A stretch of 38,205 bases of DNA from an uncultured Eubacteriales bacterium (lineage in GTDB: Bacteria > Bacillota > Clostridia > Oscillospirales > Oscillospiraceae). Every line of letters starts with the position of its first letter. Positions within the stretch are counted from its first letter, which is position 1. Shown in pieces: positions 21,640 to 30,288 of the stretch. A model generated the notes under the pieces. That model was not told where the DNA came from. It did no database searches and worked only from the letters and a program-made list of their open reading frames with translations. The stretch is from assembly GCA_949283375.1 (NCBI GenBank), contig CASDSM010000011.1, forward strand, positions 1 through 38,205, given 5' to 3'. Both the position numbers and the translations under genes were made by a program.

Positions 21640-23061
21640 TTGAGTCTCCATGAAGAATGCGGCGTCTTCGGCGTCTGGGACCCGGAGGGGGGCTGTGCCC
21701 GCACCGCCTACTATGGCCTCTACGCCCTCCAGCACCGCGGCCAGGAGGCCTGCGGCATCGCCACCACAAACGACCGCGAGCTGTCCTATTATAAGGATGT
21801 CGGCCTGGTGGGGGACGTCTTTGACGAGCAGCGCCTGGAGGAGCTGAACGGCACGATGGCGGTCGGCCACGTCCGCTACGCCACCACCGGCGCGGGCAAG
21901 CGGGAGAACGCCCAGCCGCTCACCCTGAAATACGTCAAGGGCACCCTCGCCGTGGTCCACAACGGCAATCTGGTCAACCACGACCAGCTCCGCCGGGAGT
22001 ATGAGTACAACGGCGCCATCTTCCAGACCACCTCGGACACCGAGGTGATCGCCTACGCCATCGCCCGCGAGCGCCTGCACTGCCCCAGCGTGGAGGAGGC
22101 GGTCTGCCGCGCCGTCCGCCAGCTCAAGGGGGCCTTCTCCCTCATCGTGATGAGCCCGCGCAAGCTGATCGCCGCCCGCGACCCGTGGGGCTTCCGCCCG
22201 CTGTGCATGGGGCGCAAGGGGGAGGCGGTGTACTTCGCCAGCGAGTCCTGCGCCCTGGACGGGGTGGAGGCGGAGTTTGTGCGCGAGATCGAGCCGGGCG
22301 AGATCGTCGTGGTGGAACCGCCGGACAAGAAGAACGCGAACACCGCCTGCTCCATCCGCTCCATCCGCACCAACTGCCGCGGCATGAGCCACATGTGCAT
22401 CTTTGAGTACATCTACTTCGCCCGCTCCGACAGCGTGATCTGCGGCCAGTCGGTCCACGAGGCGCGGCGCAACGCCGGGCGCATCCTCTCGCAGGAGTCG
22501 CCGGTGGAGGCCGACCTGGTGATCGGTGTGCCCGACTCCGGTCTGGACGCCGCGATGGGCTATGCCGAGGCCTCCGGCATCCCCTACGGCGAGGGCTTTG
22601 TGAAGAACCGCTACATCGGCCGCACCTTCATCACCCCAGACCAGCGCAGCCGCGAGCAGGCGGTGCGCATCAAGCTGGGCGCCCTGCGCAGCCAGGTGGC
22701 GGGCAAGCGGGTGGTCATGATCGACGACTCCATCGTCCGCGGCACCACCAGCCGGGCGATCATCTCCCTCCTGCGCCAGGCGGGGGCGAGGGAGGTTCAT
22801 GTGCGCGTCTCCTCCCCCGAGTTTATCGCCCCGTGCTATTTCGGCACCGATATCCCGGACAAGGAGAAGCTGATCGCCTGCCACCACACCTGTGAGAAGA
22901 TCTGCGCGCTGACGGGCGCCGACTCGCTGGCCTTCCTCAGCCTGGAGGGGCTGCGGCGGATCGCGCCGGAGGCCCGGTGCGGCTTCTGTGAGGGCTGCTT
23001 CACGGAGCATTACCCCATCCCACGCCAGGAGATCGGCCAGGCCGCGCCGGGGTGCAAATGA
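21640..23061 (+). CDS. purF: Amidophosphoribosyltransferase (PurF, Fe-S type)
   Basis: This is the first committed step of purine synthesis: PRPP + glutamine gives 5-phosphoribosylamine. The product is 473 residues. The short propeptide MSLHEE precedes catalytic Cys7 of the Ntn glutaminase domain (CGVFGVWD), with GHVRYATTGAG and HNGNLVN following. The C-terminal phosphoribosyltransferase domain has the PRPP loop VVMIDDSIVRGTTSR. Cysteines in HMCIFEYIYFARSDS, APCYFGTD and RCGFCEGCF match the [4Fe-4S] ligands of the Bacillus-type enzyme. The start is TTG at 21640, eight bases behind AGGAGG, and it gives exactly the family's N-terminus. The stop overlaps the trmO start (ATGA). Confidence 0.96.
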   Translation: MSLHEECGVFGVWDPEGGCARTAYYGLYALQHRGQEACGIATTNDRELSYYKDVGLVGDVFDEQRLEELNGTMAVGHVRYATTGAGKRENAQPLTLKYVKGTLAVVHNGNLVNHDQLRREYEYNGAIFQTTSDTEVIAYAIARERLHCPSVEEAVCRAVRQLKGAFSLIVMSPRKLIAARDPWGFRPLCMGRKGEAVYFASESCALDGVEAEFVREIEPGEIVVVEPPDKKNANTACSIRSIRTNCRGMSHMCIFEYIYFARSDSVICGQSVHEARRNAGRILSQESPVEADLVIGVPDSGLDAAMGYAEASGIPYGEGFVKNRYIGRTFITPDQRSREQAVRIKLGALRSQVAGKRVVMIDDSIVRGTTSRAIISLLRQAGAREVHVRVSSPEFIAPCYFGTDIPDKEKLIACHHTCEKICALTGADSLAFLSLEGLRRIAPEARCGFCEGCFTEHYPIPRQEIGQAAPGCK

Positions 23062-23786
23062 CCGGCCGGTGGGACGCAGCGCCCGCGCCGGTCACCATGA
23101 CCCCCGTCGCGCGCATCCGTACCGACTTTGACGGCAAATTCGGCATCCCGCGCCAGAGCGGCCTTGTCTCCGCGCTGCGGGGCGAGATCGTCTTCGAGCC
23201 GGAGTACCGCAATCCGGACGCCCTGCGCGGCATCGAGGGCTATTCCCACCTCTGGCTGATCTGGCTCTTTGACGCCAACCGCCCGCAGCGGCGCTGGCAG
23301 CCCACCGTCCGCCCGCCCCGCCTGGGCGGCAACGCGTCGGTGGGGGTGTTTGCCAGCCGGTCGCCCTACCGGCCCAACCCCATCGGCCTCTCCTGCGTCC
23401 GGCTGGAGGGGGTGGAGCGCCGGGCGGACTGCGGCGCGGTCCTCCTCGTCTCCGGGGCGGACCTGCTGGATGGGACCCCGATTCTGGACATCAAGCCCTA
23501 CCTCCCCTATGCAGACGCCCATCCGGAGGCCTCCGGCGGCTTCACCGACCGGACGCCGCGGCGGGAGCTGGAGGTGGACTTCCCGGAAGCGCTGCTCACC
23601 CGGCTCCCACCGGAGAAGCGGGCGGCGCTGCGCGGCGTGCTGGCGCAGGACCCCCGGCCGGCCTATCAGGACGACCCCGCGCGCCGCTATGGGCTGACCT
23701 TCGCCGGGTGGGATGTCCGCTTCACCGTCGCGGACGGGACGCTCACCGTCCGCGAGGTGGTCCCGGCGGGGGAGGGGGAACGGTGA
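23058..23786 (+). CDS. trmO: TrmO-family tRNA methyltransferase (TsaA domain)
   Basis: The product is 242 residues. The TsaA/YaeB fold is clear in the first ~150 residues: PVARIRTDFDGKFGIPRQ, EGYSHLWLIWLFD, GVFASRSPYRPNPIGLS and TPILDIKPYLPYAD. In E. coli, TrmO N6-methylates the t6A37 base of certain tRNAs using SAM. The C-terminal ~90 residues are the extra domain found in bacterial members. The ATG at 23058 overlaps the purF stop by four bases; a GTG at 23052 is possible. Coupling to purF has no evident metabolic reason. Confidence 0.88.
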   Translation: MTGRWDAAPAPVTMTPVARIRTDFDGKFGIPRQSGLVSALRGEIVFEPEYRNPDALRGIEGYSHLWLIWLFDANRPQRRWQPTVRPPRLGGNASVGVFASRSPYRPNPIGLSCVRLEGVERRADCGAVLLVSGADLLDGTPILDIKPYLPYADAHPEASGGFTDRTPRRELEVDFPEALLTRLPPEKRAALRGVLAQDPRPAYQDDPARRYGLTFAGWDVRFTVADGTLTVREVVPAGEGER

Positions 23787-24265
23787 AGCTCACCTTACAG
23801 CCCTGCCCGCCGGAGGAGAAGCGGCGGTGGATGCCCCTGCTCCTGCTCGCGGACGAGCAGGAGAGCATGGTGGAGCGCTACCTCGACCGGGGCGAGCTGT
23901 TCCTGCTCCGGGACGGGGAACGGGTGCGCGGCGAGTGCGTCCTCACGCGGGAGGGGGACGGAGTCTATGAGGTGAAAAACCTCGCCATCTGTCCCGACAG
24001 CCAGCGCCGGGGCTATGGGCGCGCCCTGCTCGACCTGCTGCGCGCGCAGGTTCCGGACTGCCGCACCCTCTATGTCGGCACGGGGGACAGCCCTCTGACG
24101 CTCCCCTTTTATCGTGCCTGCGGCTTTCGGGAATCTCACCGGGTGAGGGATTTCTTTCTGAAGCACTACGACCATCCTATCTGGGAGGGCGGGCGGCGGC
24201 TGACCGACATGGTCTGCCTCCGCTGGGACCGGCCAGAGACCGATGGAGATAACAAAGGACCCTGA
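23783..24265 (+). CDS. GNAT-family N-acetyltransferase
   Basis: The product is 160 residues. The acetyl-CoA pyrophosphate loop (SQRRGYGRALLDLL) follows a beta strand (YEVKNLAICP), and the family's later YRACGFRESHRV motif is present. The substrate is unknown. The start is GTG at 23783, behind GGGGAGGGGG and overlapping the trmO stop by four bases (GTGA). It closes the purF-trmO-GNAT unit, with a strong terminator 3'-overlapping its end. Confidence 0.88.
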   Translation: MKLTLQPCPPEEKRRWMPLLLLADEQESMVERYLDRGELFLLRDGERVRGECVLTREGDGVYEVKNLAICPDSQRRGYGRALLDLLRAQVPDCRTLYVGTGDSPLTLPFYRACGFRESHRVRDFFLKHYDHPIWEGGRRLTDMVCLRWDRPETDGDNKGP

Positions 24266-24290
24266 CATTTGAACGTCAGGGTCCTTTTTT
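24255..24290 (+). terminator. Terminator of purF-trmO-GNAT
   Basis: AAGGACCCTGAC pairs perfectly with GTCAGGGTCCTT around an eight-base loop, followed by TTTTTT. The left arm includes the last codons of the acetyltransferase gene. It may also stop the convergent purL unit. Confidence 0.93.
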
Positions 24291-24306
24291 GCTCTTTTTG
24301 GGCGTG

Positions 24307-24933
24307 TCACTGCGCCTCCGGGAGGGTGAGCAGTTCGTCAAAGCGGCGGATGGAGGGCAGAGGGGCCTCCACCCGGCCCAGACCGTAGGAGGCGAAGATC
24401 ATGGGGATGCCCGCCGCCTGGCAGGCCTCCCAGTCCCCCTGCGTGTCGCCGACGTAGATGGGGCGCTCCATCCGGTGGCGCGCGATGAGCAGCTTCAGAT
24501 TCTCGCCCTTGGGCAGGCCGGTGTCGTCAAAGCAGATCCAGCCGGAGAAGCAGTCCCGCAGGCCGCTGTGACGGAGCACCAGCTCGATATATCCCGCCTG
24601 ACAGTTGGAGGCGATGAAGATCCGCTGCCGCCGGGCGAGTTGCGGGATGGTCTCCAGCACGCCGGGGTAGAAGTCCCCCGGCGTGCGCTCGAGCGCCTCA
24701 TTTTCCGCGCGGAAGCATGCCCAGGCCAGCGCGTCGCGCTCCTGCGCCGGCAGCGTGGGGAAGAGGGCCTGGGCGATGTCGGTCATCGTCTTGCCGAAGA
24801 GATGGCCGACGCTTTGGCGGGTGTGGCCCGGATGGCGTCCGGTCCGCGCCAGCGTGACCTCGTTCCAGGCGTCCGCAACCACTTGGCGGGAATCCCAGAG
24901 GGTGCCGTCGATATCCAGAATGATCTCTCGCAT
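24307..24933 (-). CDS. HAD-superfamily phosphatase (phosphoglycolate phosphatase-like)
   Basis: The product is 208 residues. Motif I (DIDGTLWDS, nucleophile Asp7, acid/base Asp9) is at the N-terminus. Motif II is IASN, motif III is the lysine of GLPKGEN, and motif IV is GDTQGDWEAC. A helical cap lies between motifs I and II. The layout fits Gph/PGP-like small-molecule phosphatases; the substrate is not predictable. It is 21 bases behind purL and ends the minus-strand unit. Confidence 0.87.
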   Translation of the reverse strand: MREIILDIDGTLWDSRQVVADAWNEVTLARTGRHPGHTRQSVGHLFGKTMTDIAQALFPTLPAQERDALAWACFRAENEALERTPGDFYPGVLETIPQLARRQRIFIASNCQAGYIELVLRHSGLRDCFSGWICFDDTGLPKGENLKLLIARHRMERPIYVGDTQGDWEACQAAGIPMIFASYGLGRVEAPLPSIRRFDELLTLPEAQ

Positions 24934-24954
24934 TGCGTCTTCCTCGCTGCGGCG

Positions 24955-27900
24955 TTATTTGAAGTAGTATGCGCCCGACTCAAAGAGCGGCATCCACTTC
25001 TCGCCCAGGATGTTGACTGCCACGCCGGGGTTCCAGCGCTCGCTGTGGCCCATCTTGCCGTAGACCCGTCCGTCGGGGGAGAAGATGCCCTCCACCGCGT
25101 ACATCGAGCCGTTCGGGTTGGCGGAGATGTCCATCGACGGGAAGCCGCCGCCATCGACATACTGGGTGGCGATCTGCCCGTTGGCGGCGAGCTGGTCGAG
25201 CACCGCCTGCGGGGCGACAAAGCGGCCCTCGCCGTGGGAGACGGGCACGGTGTAGAGGTCTCCCACCCGGCTCTTGAGCATCCAGGGCGACTGGACGGAG
25301 GCCACACGGATGTCGCAGTAGCGGCTCTGGTGGCGGCCGATCAGGTTAAAGGTCAGCGTCGGGCAGTTCTCGTCCAGGTCGCGGATCTCGCCGAAGGGGA
25401 CCAGGCCCAGCTTAATGAGCGCCTGGAAACCGTTGCAGATGCCGAGCATCAGCCCGTCGCGCGCGCGCAGCAGCTCGTGGACCGCGTCGCGGATGCGCGG
25501 GTTGCGGAAGAAGGAGGCGATGAACTTGCCCGAGCCCTCCGGCTCATCGCCGCCGGAGAAGCCGCCGGGGAGGATGACCATCTGCGCATCGCGGATCGCC
25601 TGCTCCAGCTCCCGCTCCGAGTCGAGGAGTTGCTGGACGCTCAGGTTACGCACGACGTGGATCTCCGGCTGGATGCCGGCGCGCAGGCAGGCGTTGGCGG
25701 TATCGTACTCGCAGTTGGTGCCGGGGAAGACGGGGATGACCGCCTTCGGCCGGGCGACCGGCGCGCCGGAGCGCCGCGCGGTGCGCACCGTGTGCGAGAG
25801 CAGGGGAGCGGGACCTTCTGCCGCGGCGCGGGTGGGGTAGACGTCCTCCAGCGTGCCCTCCCAGAGGCGGCGCAGCTCCTCCAGGGCCAGGCGCTCGCCG
25901 CAGACGGAGAGCACCGGCTCGGCGACAGTCTGGCCGATCCGCTCGCCAAGGCCCTCGGGCAGCTCGCCCTCCACCTCGGCGACGATGGAGCCGTAGGACT
26001 TGACAAAGAGGTCCTCCGCGCGCAGACCGGGCACGGCCTCAAAGCCGATGGCGTTGCCGAGGGACATCTTGAGCAGTCCCTCTGCGAGGCCGCCGGAGGA
26101 GAGGGCCCAGGCGGCGCGCACCTTGCCCTCGAGCACAAGGGCGCGGAACTGACGCCAGAGCGCACGGGTCCCGGCATAGTCCCCGGCAGGGGCGCGGAAG
26201 AGGTAGACCGGATGGTCGGGGTCCTTGAACTCCGGGGAGAGGATGCGCTCCGCCCGCTCCGGCGCGATGGCGAAGGAGACCAGGGTGGGCGGCACATCCA
26301 GGTCGAGGAAGGAGCCGGACATGGAGTCCTTGCCGCCGATGGCCGCGCAGCCGAGGGCAATCTGCGCCCGGTAGGCGCCCAGCAGGGCGGCAAACGGCTT
26401 GCCCCAGCGCTCAGGCACGTCACGCAGGCGCTCAAAGTATTCCTGGAGAGTGAGGTAGGCCTTCTCCGGGTCGGCGCCGGCGGCGGCCAGCTTGGCCACG
26501 CTCTCCACCACGGCGGACTGCGCGCCCACGAAGGGGTCCCGTGCCATCAGCTCGGGGTCGAAGCCCCAGGCCATCACGGAGCAGGTGGCCGTCTTGTGGC
26601 CCGGCCCCACCGGCAGCAGGGCGGCCATCGCCTGCGCGGGGGTGAGCTGCTCTTTCCCGCCGTAGGGGAAGAGGACGGAGGCCGCGCCGATGGAGGCGTC
26701 AAACCGCTCGCCCAGGCCGCGCTGGGAGGCGAGGTTGGGGTTCTGCGCCAGCGCGCGGAAGGCCGCTCCCACGTCCGGCACGGCGGGGGCCGTCTCCCGG
26801 CCGGGCAGGACGGGGACGTGGACGGCGGTGTATTTCGGCGCGCCGTTGGAGTTGAGGAAGTCGCGCGAGAGGTCGGCGATGGTCTGGCCGCGCCAGCGCA
26901 TCACCATCCGGGCCTGCTCGGTGACCACGGCGACCGGATAGGCCTCCAGATTCTCCGCCGTGGCGAAGGAGATGAAAGCGCCGGCGTCCTCCGGGGCGAC
27001 GACGACCGCCATGCGCTCCTGGGACTCGGAAATGGCCAGCTCCGTGCCGTCCAGGCCGTCATACTTTTTGCGCACCGCGTCCAGGTCGATCTCCAGCCCG
27101 TCGGCCAGCTCGCCGATGGCGACGGAGACGCCGCCCGCGCCGAAGTCGTTGCAGCGCTTGATGAGGCGTGTGACCTCCGGGTTGCGGAAGAGACGCTGGA
27201 TCTTCCGCTCCTCCGGCGCGTTGCCCTTCTGCACCTCGGCGGCCATGGTGGTCAGGGAGGAGAGGTTGTGCGTCTTGGAAGAGCCGGTGGCCCCGCCGAT
27301 GCCGTCGCGGCCGGTCCGCCCGCCGAGCAGGATGACCACATCCCCCGGCTCCGGGCGCACGCGCACCACCTGGGCGGAGGGCACAGCGCCCACCACCGCG
27401 CCGAGCTCCATGTGCTTGGCGACGTAGCCGGGGTGATAGAACTCGCTGACCACGCCGGTGGCCAGGCCGATCTGATTGCCGTAGGAGGAGTAGCCCGCCG
27501 CCGAGGTGGTGGCCAGCTTGCGCTGCGGCAGGCGTCCGGCCAGCGTGTCCTTCAGCGGGGTGCGCGGGTCGCCGCAGCCGGTCAGGCGCATCGCCTGATA
27601 GACATAGGCGCGCCCGGCCAGCGGGTCGCGGATCGCCCCGCCGATGCAGGTGGCCGCCCCGCCGAAGGGCTCGATCTCGGTGGGGTGGTTGTGGGTCTCG
27701 TTCTTGAACTGGAGCAGCCAGTCCTCTTCCACGCCGTCCACGTCCACCGGGATGTGGATGGAGCAGGCGTTGATCTCCTCGCTCTCGTCCAGATTGGGCA
27801 GCTCTCCGCGCTTTTTCAGCACCTTGGTCCCGGCAGTGGCGATGTCCATCAGCGTCCGGGGCCGCGCGGCGGCCTTCTCCGGGCCGTAGACCTCCTCCCG

Positions 27901-28671
27901 CCCGGCGAGGTACGCCTCATAGGCGGCGCGCACGCCGTCATCCTCAATCTCGGCGGACTGGATGCGGGTGCCGAAGGTGGTGTGGCGGCAGTGGTCGGAC
28001 CAGTAGGTGTCCACCACGCGCAGCTCGGTGAGGGTGGGGTCGCGGCCCTCCTGGTCGCGGAAGTAGGCCTGCAAAAAGGCGAGGTCGTCCAGGTCCATCG
28101 CGAGGCTGTAGCGCTCCAGCGTGGCGGCCAGGCCGTCGCGGTCCTGGCTGCGGAAGCCCTCCAGTGTGGGTACGGAGGTGGGCACGGCATAGGTCCGCTC
28201 CAGCGTCTCCGGCTTCTCCGTCCCCGCCCGGCGGGTCTCCACCGGGTTGATGAGATAGCGGGCGATCTGCTCCGTCTGCTCCCTGCTCAGCGCGCCGAGC
28301 AGGACATAGACGGTGGCGGCGCTCACCAGCGGCCGGTCGCAGCCGGCCAGAAGCTGGATGCACTGCGCGCAGGAGTCCGCCCGCTGGTCAAACTGACCGG
28401 GCAGGGCCTCCACGGCGAGGACGGTGTGCTCCCCCTCAACGGTGGGCATCTGCTCCTCATAGTAGTTGTCGCACATCGGCTCGGAGAAGACGGTGCGGGC
28501 CGCCTGCTCAAAGACGGCGCGCTCGATCCGGTCAACATCGTAGCGATAGAGGATGCGCACGCCGGTCAGCGTCTCAATGCCGAGCTGCTCGCGCAGCTCC
28601 CGATACACCTTCCTGGCCTCCACGTCAAAGCCGGGACGCTTTTCTGCATAGCAGCGGTACACGTTGTTCAT
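24955..28671 (-). CDS. purL: Phosphoribosylformylglycinamidine synthase, single-chain (PurL with fused glutaminase)
   Basis: This catalyses the fourth step of purine synthesis, FGAR + glutamine + ATP to FGAM. The product is 1238 residues, the long PurL type. It has an N-terminal PurS-like region and two AIR-synthetase-like halves (YWSDHCRHTTFGT; KNETHNHPTEIEPFGGAATC, the ATP/FGAR loop; later GGKDSMSGSF). The C-terminal class I glutaminase starts near residue 985 (FPGTNCEYD), with nucleophile Cys near 1079 (MLGICNGFQAL). Separate PurS/PurQ are therefore not needed. The start at 28671 follows AGGGAG. It lies 25 bases behind the binding-lipoprotein gene and ahead of the HAD gene. purF is 1.9 kb away on the opposite strand. 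Confidence 0.96.
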   Translation of the reverse strand: MNNVYRCYAEKRPGFDVEARKVYRELREQLGIETLTGVRILYRYDVDRIERAVFEQAARTVFSEPMCDNYYEEQMPTVEGEHTVLAVEALPGQFDQRADSCAQCIQLLAGCDRPLVSAATVYVLLGALSREQTEQIARYLINPVETRRAGTEKPETLERTYAVPTSVPTLEGFRSQDRDGLAATLERYSLAMDLDDLAFLQAYFRDQEGRDPTLTELRVVDTYWSDHCRHTTFGTRIQSAEIEDDGVRAAYEAYLAGREEVYGPEKAAARPRTLMDIATAGTKVLKKRGELPNLDESEEINACSIHIPVDVDGVEEDWLLQFKNETHNHPTEIEPFGGAATCIGGAIRDPLAGRAYVYQAMRLTGCGDPRTPLKDTLAGRLPQRKLATTSAAGYSSYGNQIGLATGVVSEFYHPGYVAKHMELGAVVGAVPSAQVVRVRPEPGDVVILLGGRTGRDGIGGATGSSKTHNLSSLTTMAAEVQKGNAPEERKIQRLFRNPEVTRLIKRCNDFGAGGVSVAIGELADGLEIDLDAVRKKYDGLDGTELAISESQERMAVVVAPEDAGAFISFATAENLEAYPVAVVTEQARMVMRWRGQTIADLSRDFLNSNGAPKYTAVHVPVLPGRETAPAVPDVGAAFRALAQNPNLASQRGLGERFDASIGAASVLFPYGGKEQLTPAQAMAALLPVGPGHKTATCSVMAWGFDPELMARDPFVGAQSAVVESVAKLAAAGADPEKAYLTLQEYFERLRDVPERWGKPFAALLGAYRAQIALGCAAIGGKDSMSGSFLDLDVPPTLVSFAIAPERAERILSPEFKDPDHPVYLFRAPAGDYAGTRALWRQFRALVLEGKVRAAWALSSGGLAEGLLKMSLGNAIGFEAVPGLRAEDLFVKSYGSIVAEVEGELPEGLGERIGQTVAEPVLSVCGERLALEELRRLWEGTLEDVYPTRAAAEGPAPLLSHTVRTARRSGAPVARPKAVIPVFPGTNCEYDTANACLRAGIQPEIHVVRNLSVQQLLDSERELEQAIRDAQMVILPGGFSGGDEPEGSGKFIASFFRNPRIRDAVHELLRARDGLMLGICNGFQALIKLGLVPFGEIRDLDENCPTLTFNLIGRHQSRYCDIRVASVQSPWMLKSRVGDLYTVPVSHGEGRFVAPQAVLDQLAANGQIATQYVDGGGFPSMDISANPNGSMYAVEGIFSPDGRVYGKMGHSERWNPGVAVNILGEKWMPLFESGAYYFK

Positions 28672-28696
28672 GGCGCAGTTCTCCCTTCTGAAGTCA

Positions 28697-30226
28697 TCAG
28701 GAGATCCGGTTGCCCAGATCCCATTGTGTGAAGTGGTAAAACAGGTTGGACTGGGTGGCGGTGTACGCCTTCAGCCCGCCCCAGTTGCTGAGAATGGAGT
28801 GCCTCTCAAAGCAGAGGGGGAGGATGGGGCTCTCCCGGCAGACGGCCAGAGAGAGCGCTGCGGCGGCATCCGCGCGCCCCTGCGCGCCGGAGGCGAGGTA
28901 GGCCTCCAGCGCGGAGGAGACCGCCTCCGACCGGTAGCCGGAGAAATTCAGGCTGCCGTCCTCTGCCAGCAGGCAGGAGAGGTCAAAGTTGGGCTCCAGC
29001 CGCACCTCGCCGAGGTAGAGGTCGTATTCCCCCGCCTCCAGCGCCGCCTGAAAGGCGGGCCAGGAGAGGGATTGCACGGTGACCGTCAGTCCGGCGTCCG
29101 CCAGCGTGGCGGCGGCGTATTCCGCCAGCGTGACCTTGAAGGAGGCGTCGGCGTTGACCAGCAGACGGACCTCCGTCCTGGCCCAGCCCTCCAGCGCCGA
29201 GGGGTCGGGCGCGGCATAGGGCTCCGCCAGCGATGCGTCATAGAGGGCGGAGGCGGGGTGGAAGGGGAGGGGGCTGGCGTCCGCGTGCCCGGAGAGCAGG
29301 CTCTCCGCCATCGTCTCCCGGTTCAGCGCGGACTGGAGGGCTGCACGGAACGCCGTCTCAGCGCACGGCCCCTCCGCCGTGTTGCAGCCGAGATAGAGCA
29401 GGTGACTGGTGGGATAGTCCCAGGTCTCATAGTGGCCGAAGTAGCCCAGGCTGTCCGGGGCGGTGAGGTCGCTTGTGACCAGCGTGACTGCCCCGCGCTC
29501 AAAGTGATAGATCAGCATGTCACTGTCCGGCGCGGGATAGAGGGCGATCTCCCCGAGCGGCAGCGCGTCCGCCTCCGGCCAGGCAGCGTGGACGGTGAGG
29601 GCGGAGAGCCCGTCCTCATCCGTCACCGGCTGATAGGGGCCGGTGCCTACCGGCACAGCGTCCCGCGCGCTGCCGGACTGGACGATGGGGATCTCCAGCA
29701 GACTCTCCAGCTCGCCGTGCGGCCCGTCCCAGGAGAAGGCGACGGCGTCTCCCTCCAGGGAGAGATCGGACATCGGCGCGAGGCGGCTCTCATAGATGCT
29801 CCCCTCCGCCGCGGCCTGGGTGAGGGAGTAGACCACGTCCTGCGCGGTGAGGGGCGAGCCGTCCCAGAAGACGGCCTCCTCTGAGAGGGTGAGGGTCCAG
29901 CGTCCCGTCCCGTCCGGTGTGCAGGCGCGGGCGAGCACCGGGGAGACGGAGAAATCCGGCCCGACCTCAAAGAGCGGCTCATAGAGCAGGCGGATCACCG
30001 CCTGGTTGGTGGTGTTGGAGCAGGTATAGGGATTCAGGCCCAGGGCGCTGTAATAGCCCAGGGTGAAGGGGGCGTCCGCCTCCGGCGTCTCCTCCTCCGG
30101 GACCCCGTCCGCGGCGTCCTCCGCCGGGGGAGAATCTGTGTCCGGGGCGGTGTCCGCCTGACCGGCGCAGGCGGACAGGGTGAGCAGGAGGGCGAGCAGG
30201 AGGGCGAGCGGGGCGTTGCGGTTCAA
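28697..30226 (-). CDS. Orphan peptide-type (family 5) ABC substrate-binding lipoprotein
   Basis: The product is 509 residues. A signal peptide ends in the lipobox LSAC, followed by an acidic Asp/Glu/Pro linker. The domain matches the oligopeptide/nickel-binding family (SBP_bac_5): LGLNPYTCSNTTNQAVIRLLYEPLF in part, and TLSEEAVFWDGSPLTAQDVVYSL in part. The start is TTG at 30226, with GAGGTGA upstream; the frame stays open much further 5' but lacks a signal there. No permease or ATPase genes are near. It might share another importer or act as a sensor or scavenger. It immediately follows a terminator and precedes purL. Confidence 0.87.
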   Translation of the reverse strand: MNRNAPLALLLALLLTLSACAGQADTAPDTDSPPAEDAADGVPEEETPEADAPFTLGYYSALGLNPYTCSNTTNQAVIRLLYEPLFEVGPDFSVSPVLARACTPDGTGRWTLTLSEEAVFWDGSPLTAQDVVYSLTQAAAEGSIYESRLAPMSDLSLEGDAVAFSWDGPHGELESLLEIPIVQSGSARDAVPVGTGPYQPVTDEDGLSALTVHAAWPEADALPLGEIALYPAPDSDMLIYHFERGAVTLVTSDLTAPDSLGYFGHYETWDYPTSHLLYLGCNTAEGPCAETAFRAALQSALNRETMAESLLSGHADASPLPFHPASALYDASLAEPYAAPDPSALEGWARTEVRLLVNADASFKVTLAEYAAATLADAGLTVTVQSLSWPAFQAALEAGEYDLYLGEVRLEPNFDLSCLLAEDGSLNFSGYRSEAVSSALEAYLASGAQGRADAAAALSLAVCRESPILPLCFERHSILSNWGGLKAYTATQSNLFYHFTQWDLGNRIS

Positions 30227-30253
30227 GAGATCACCTCGATGCGGGGAAGAAAA

Positions 30254-30287
30254 CCGGCAAGGGGACCGCTTCCAGCCTCCTTGCCGG
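30254..30287 (-). terminator. Terminator behind pgeF
   Basis: On the minus strand CCGGCAAGG and CCTTGCCGG form a 9-bp stem followed by TTTTCTT. It begins two bases after the pgeF stop and lies ahead of the binding-lipoprotein gene. It splits secA-pgeF from the purL unit or attenuates readthrough. Confidence 0.75.
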
Positions 30288-30288
30288 G

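Noticed and set aside
24289-28731. A 1480-codon open frame on the plus strand opposite purL
   Set aside because: It is the antisense shadow of a clear purL gene in GC-rich DNA: low-complexity, rich in His/Gly/Ala/Asp, no ribosome site, no recognisable motif.
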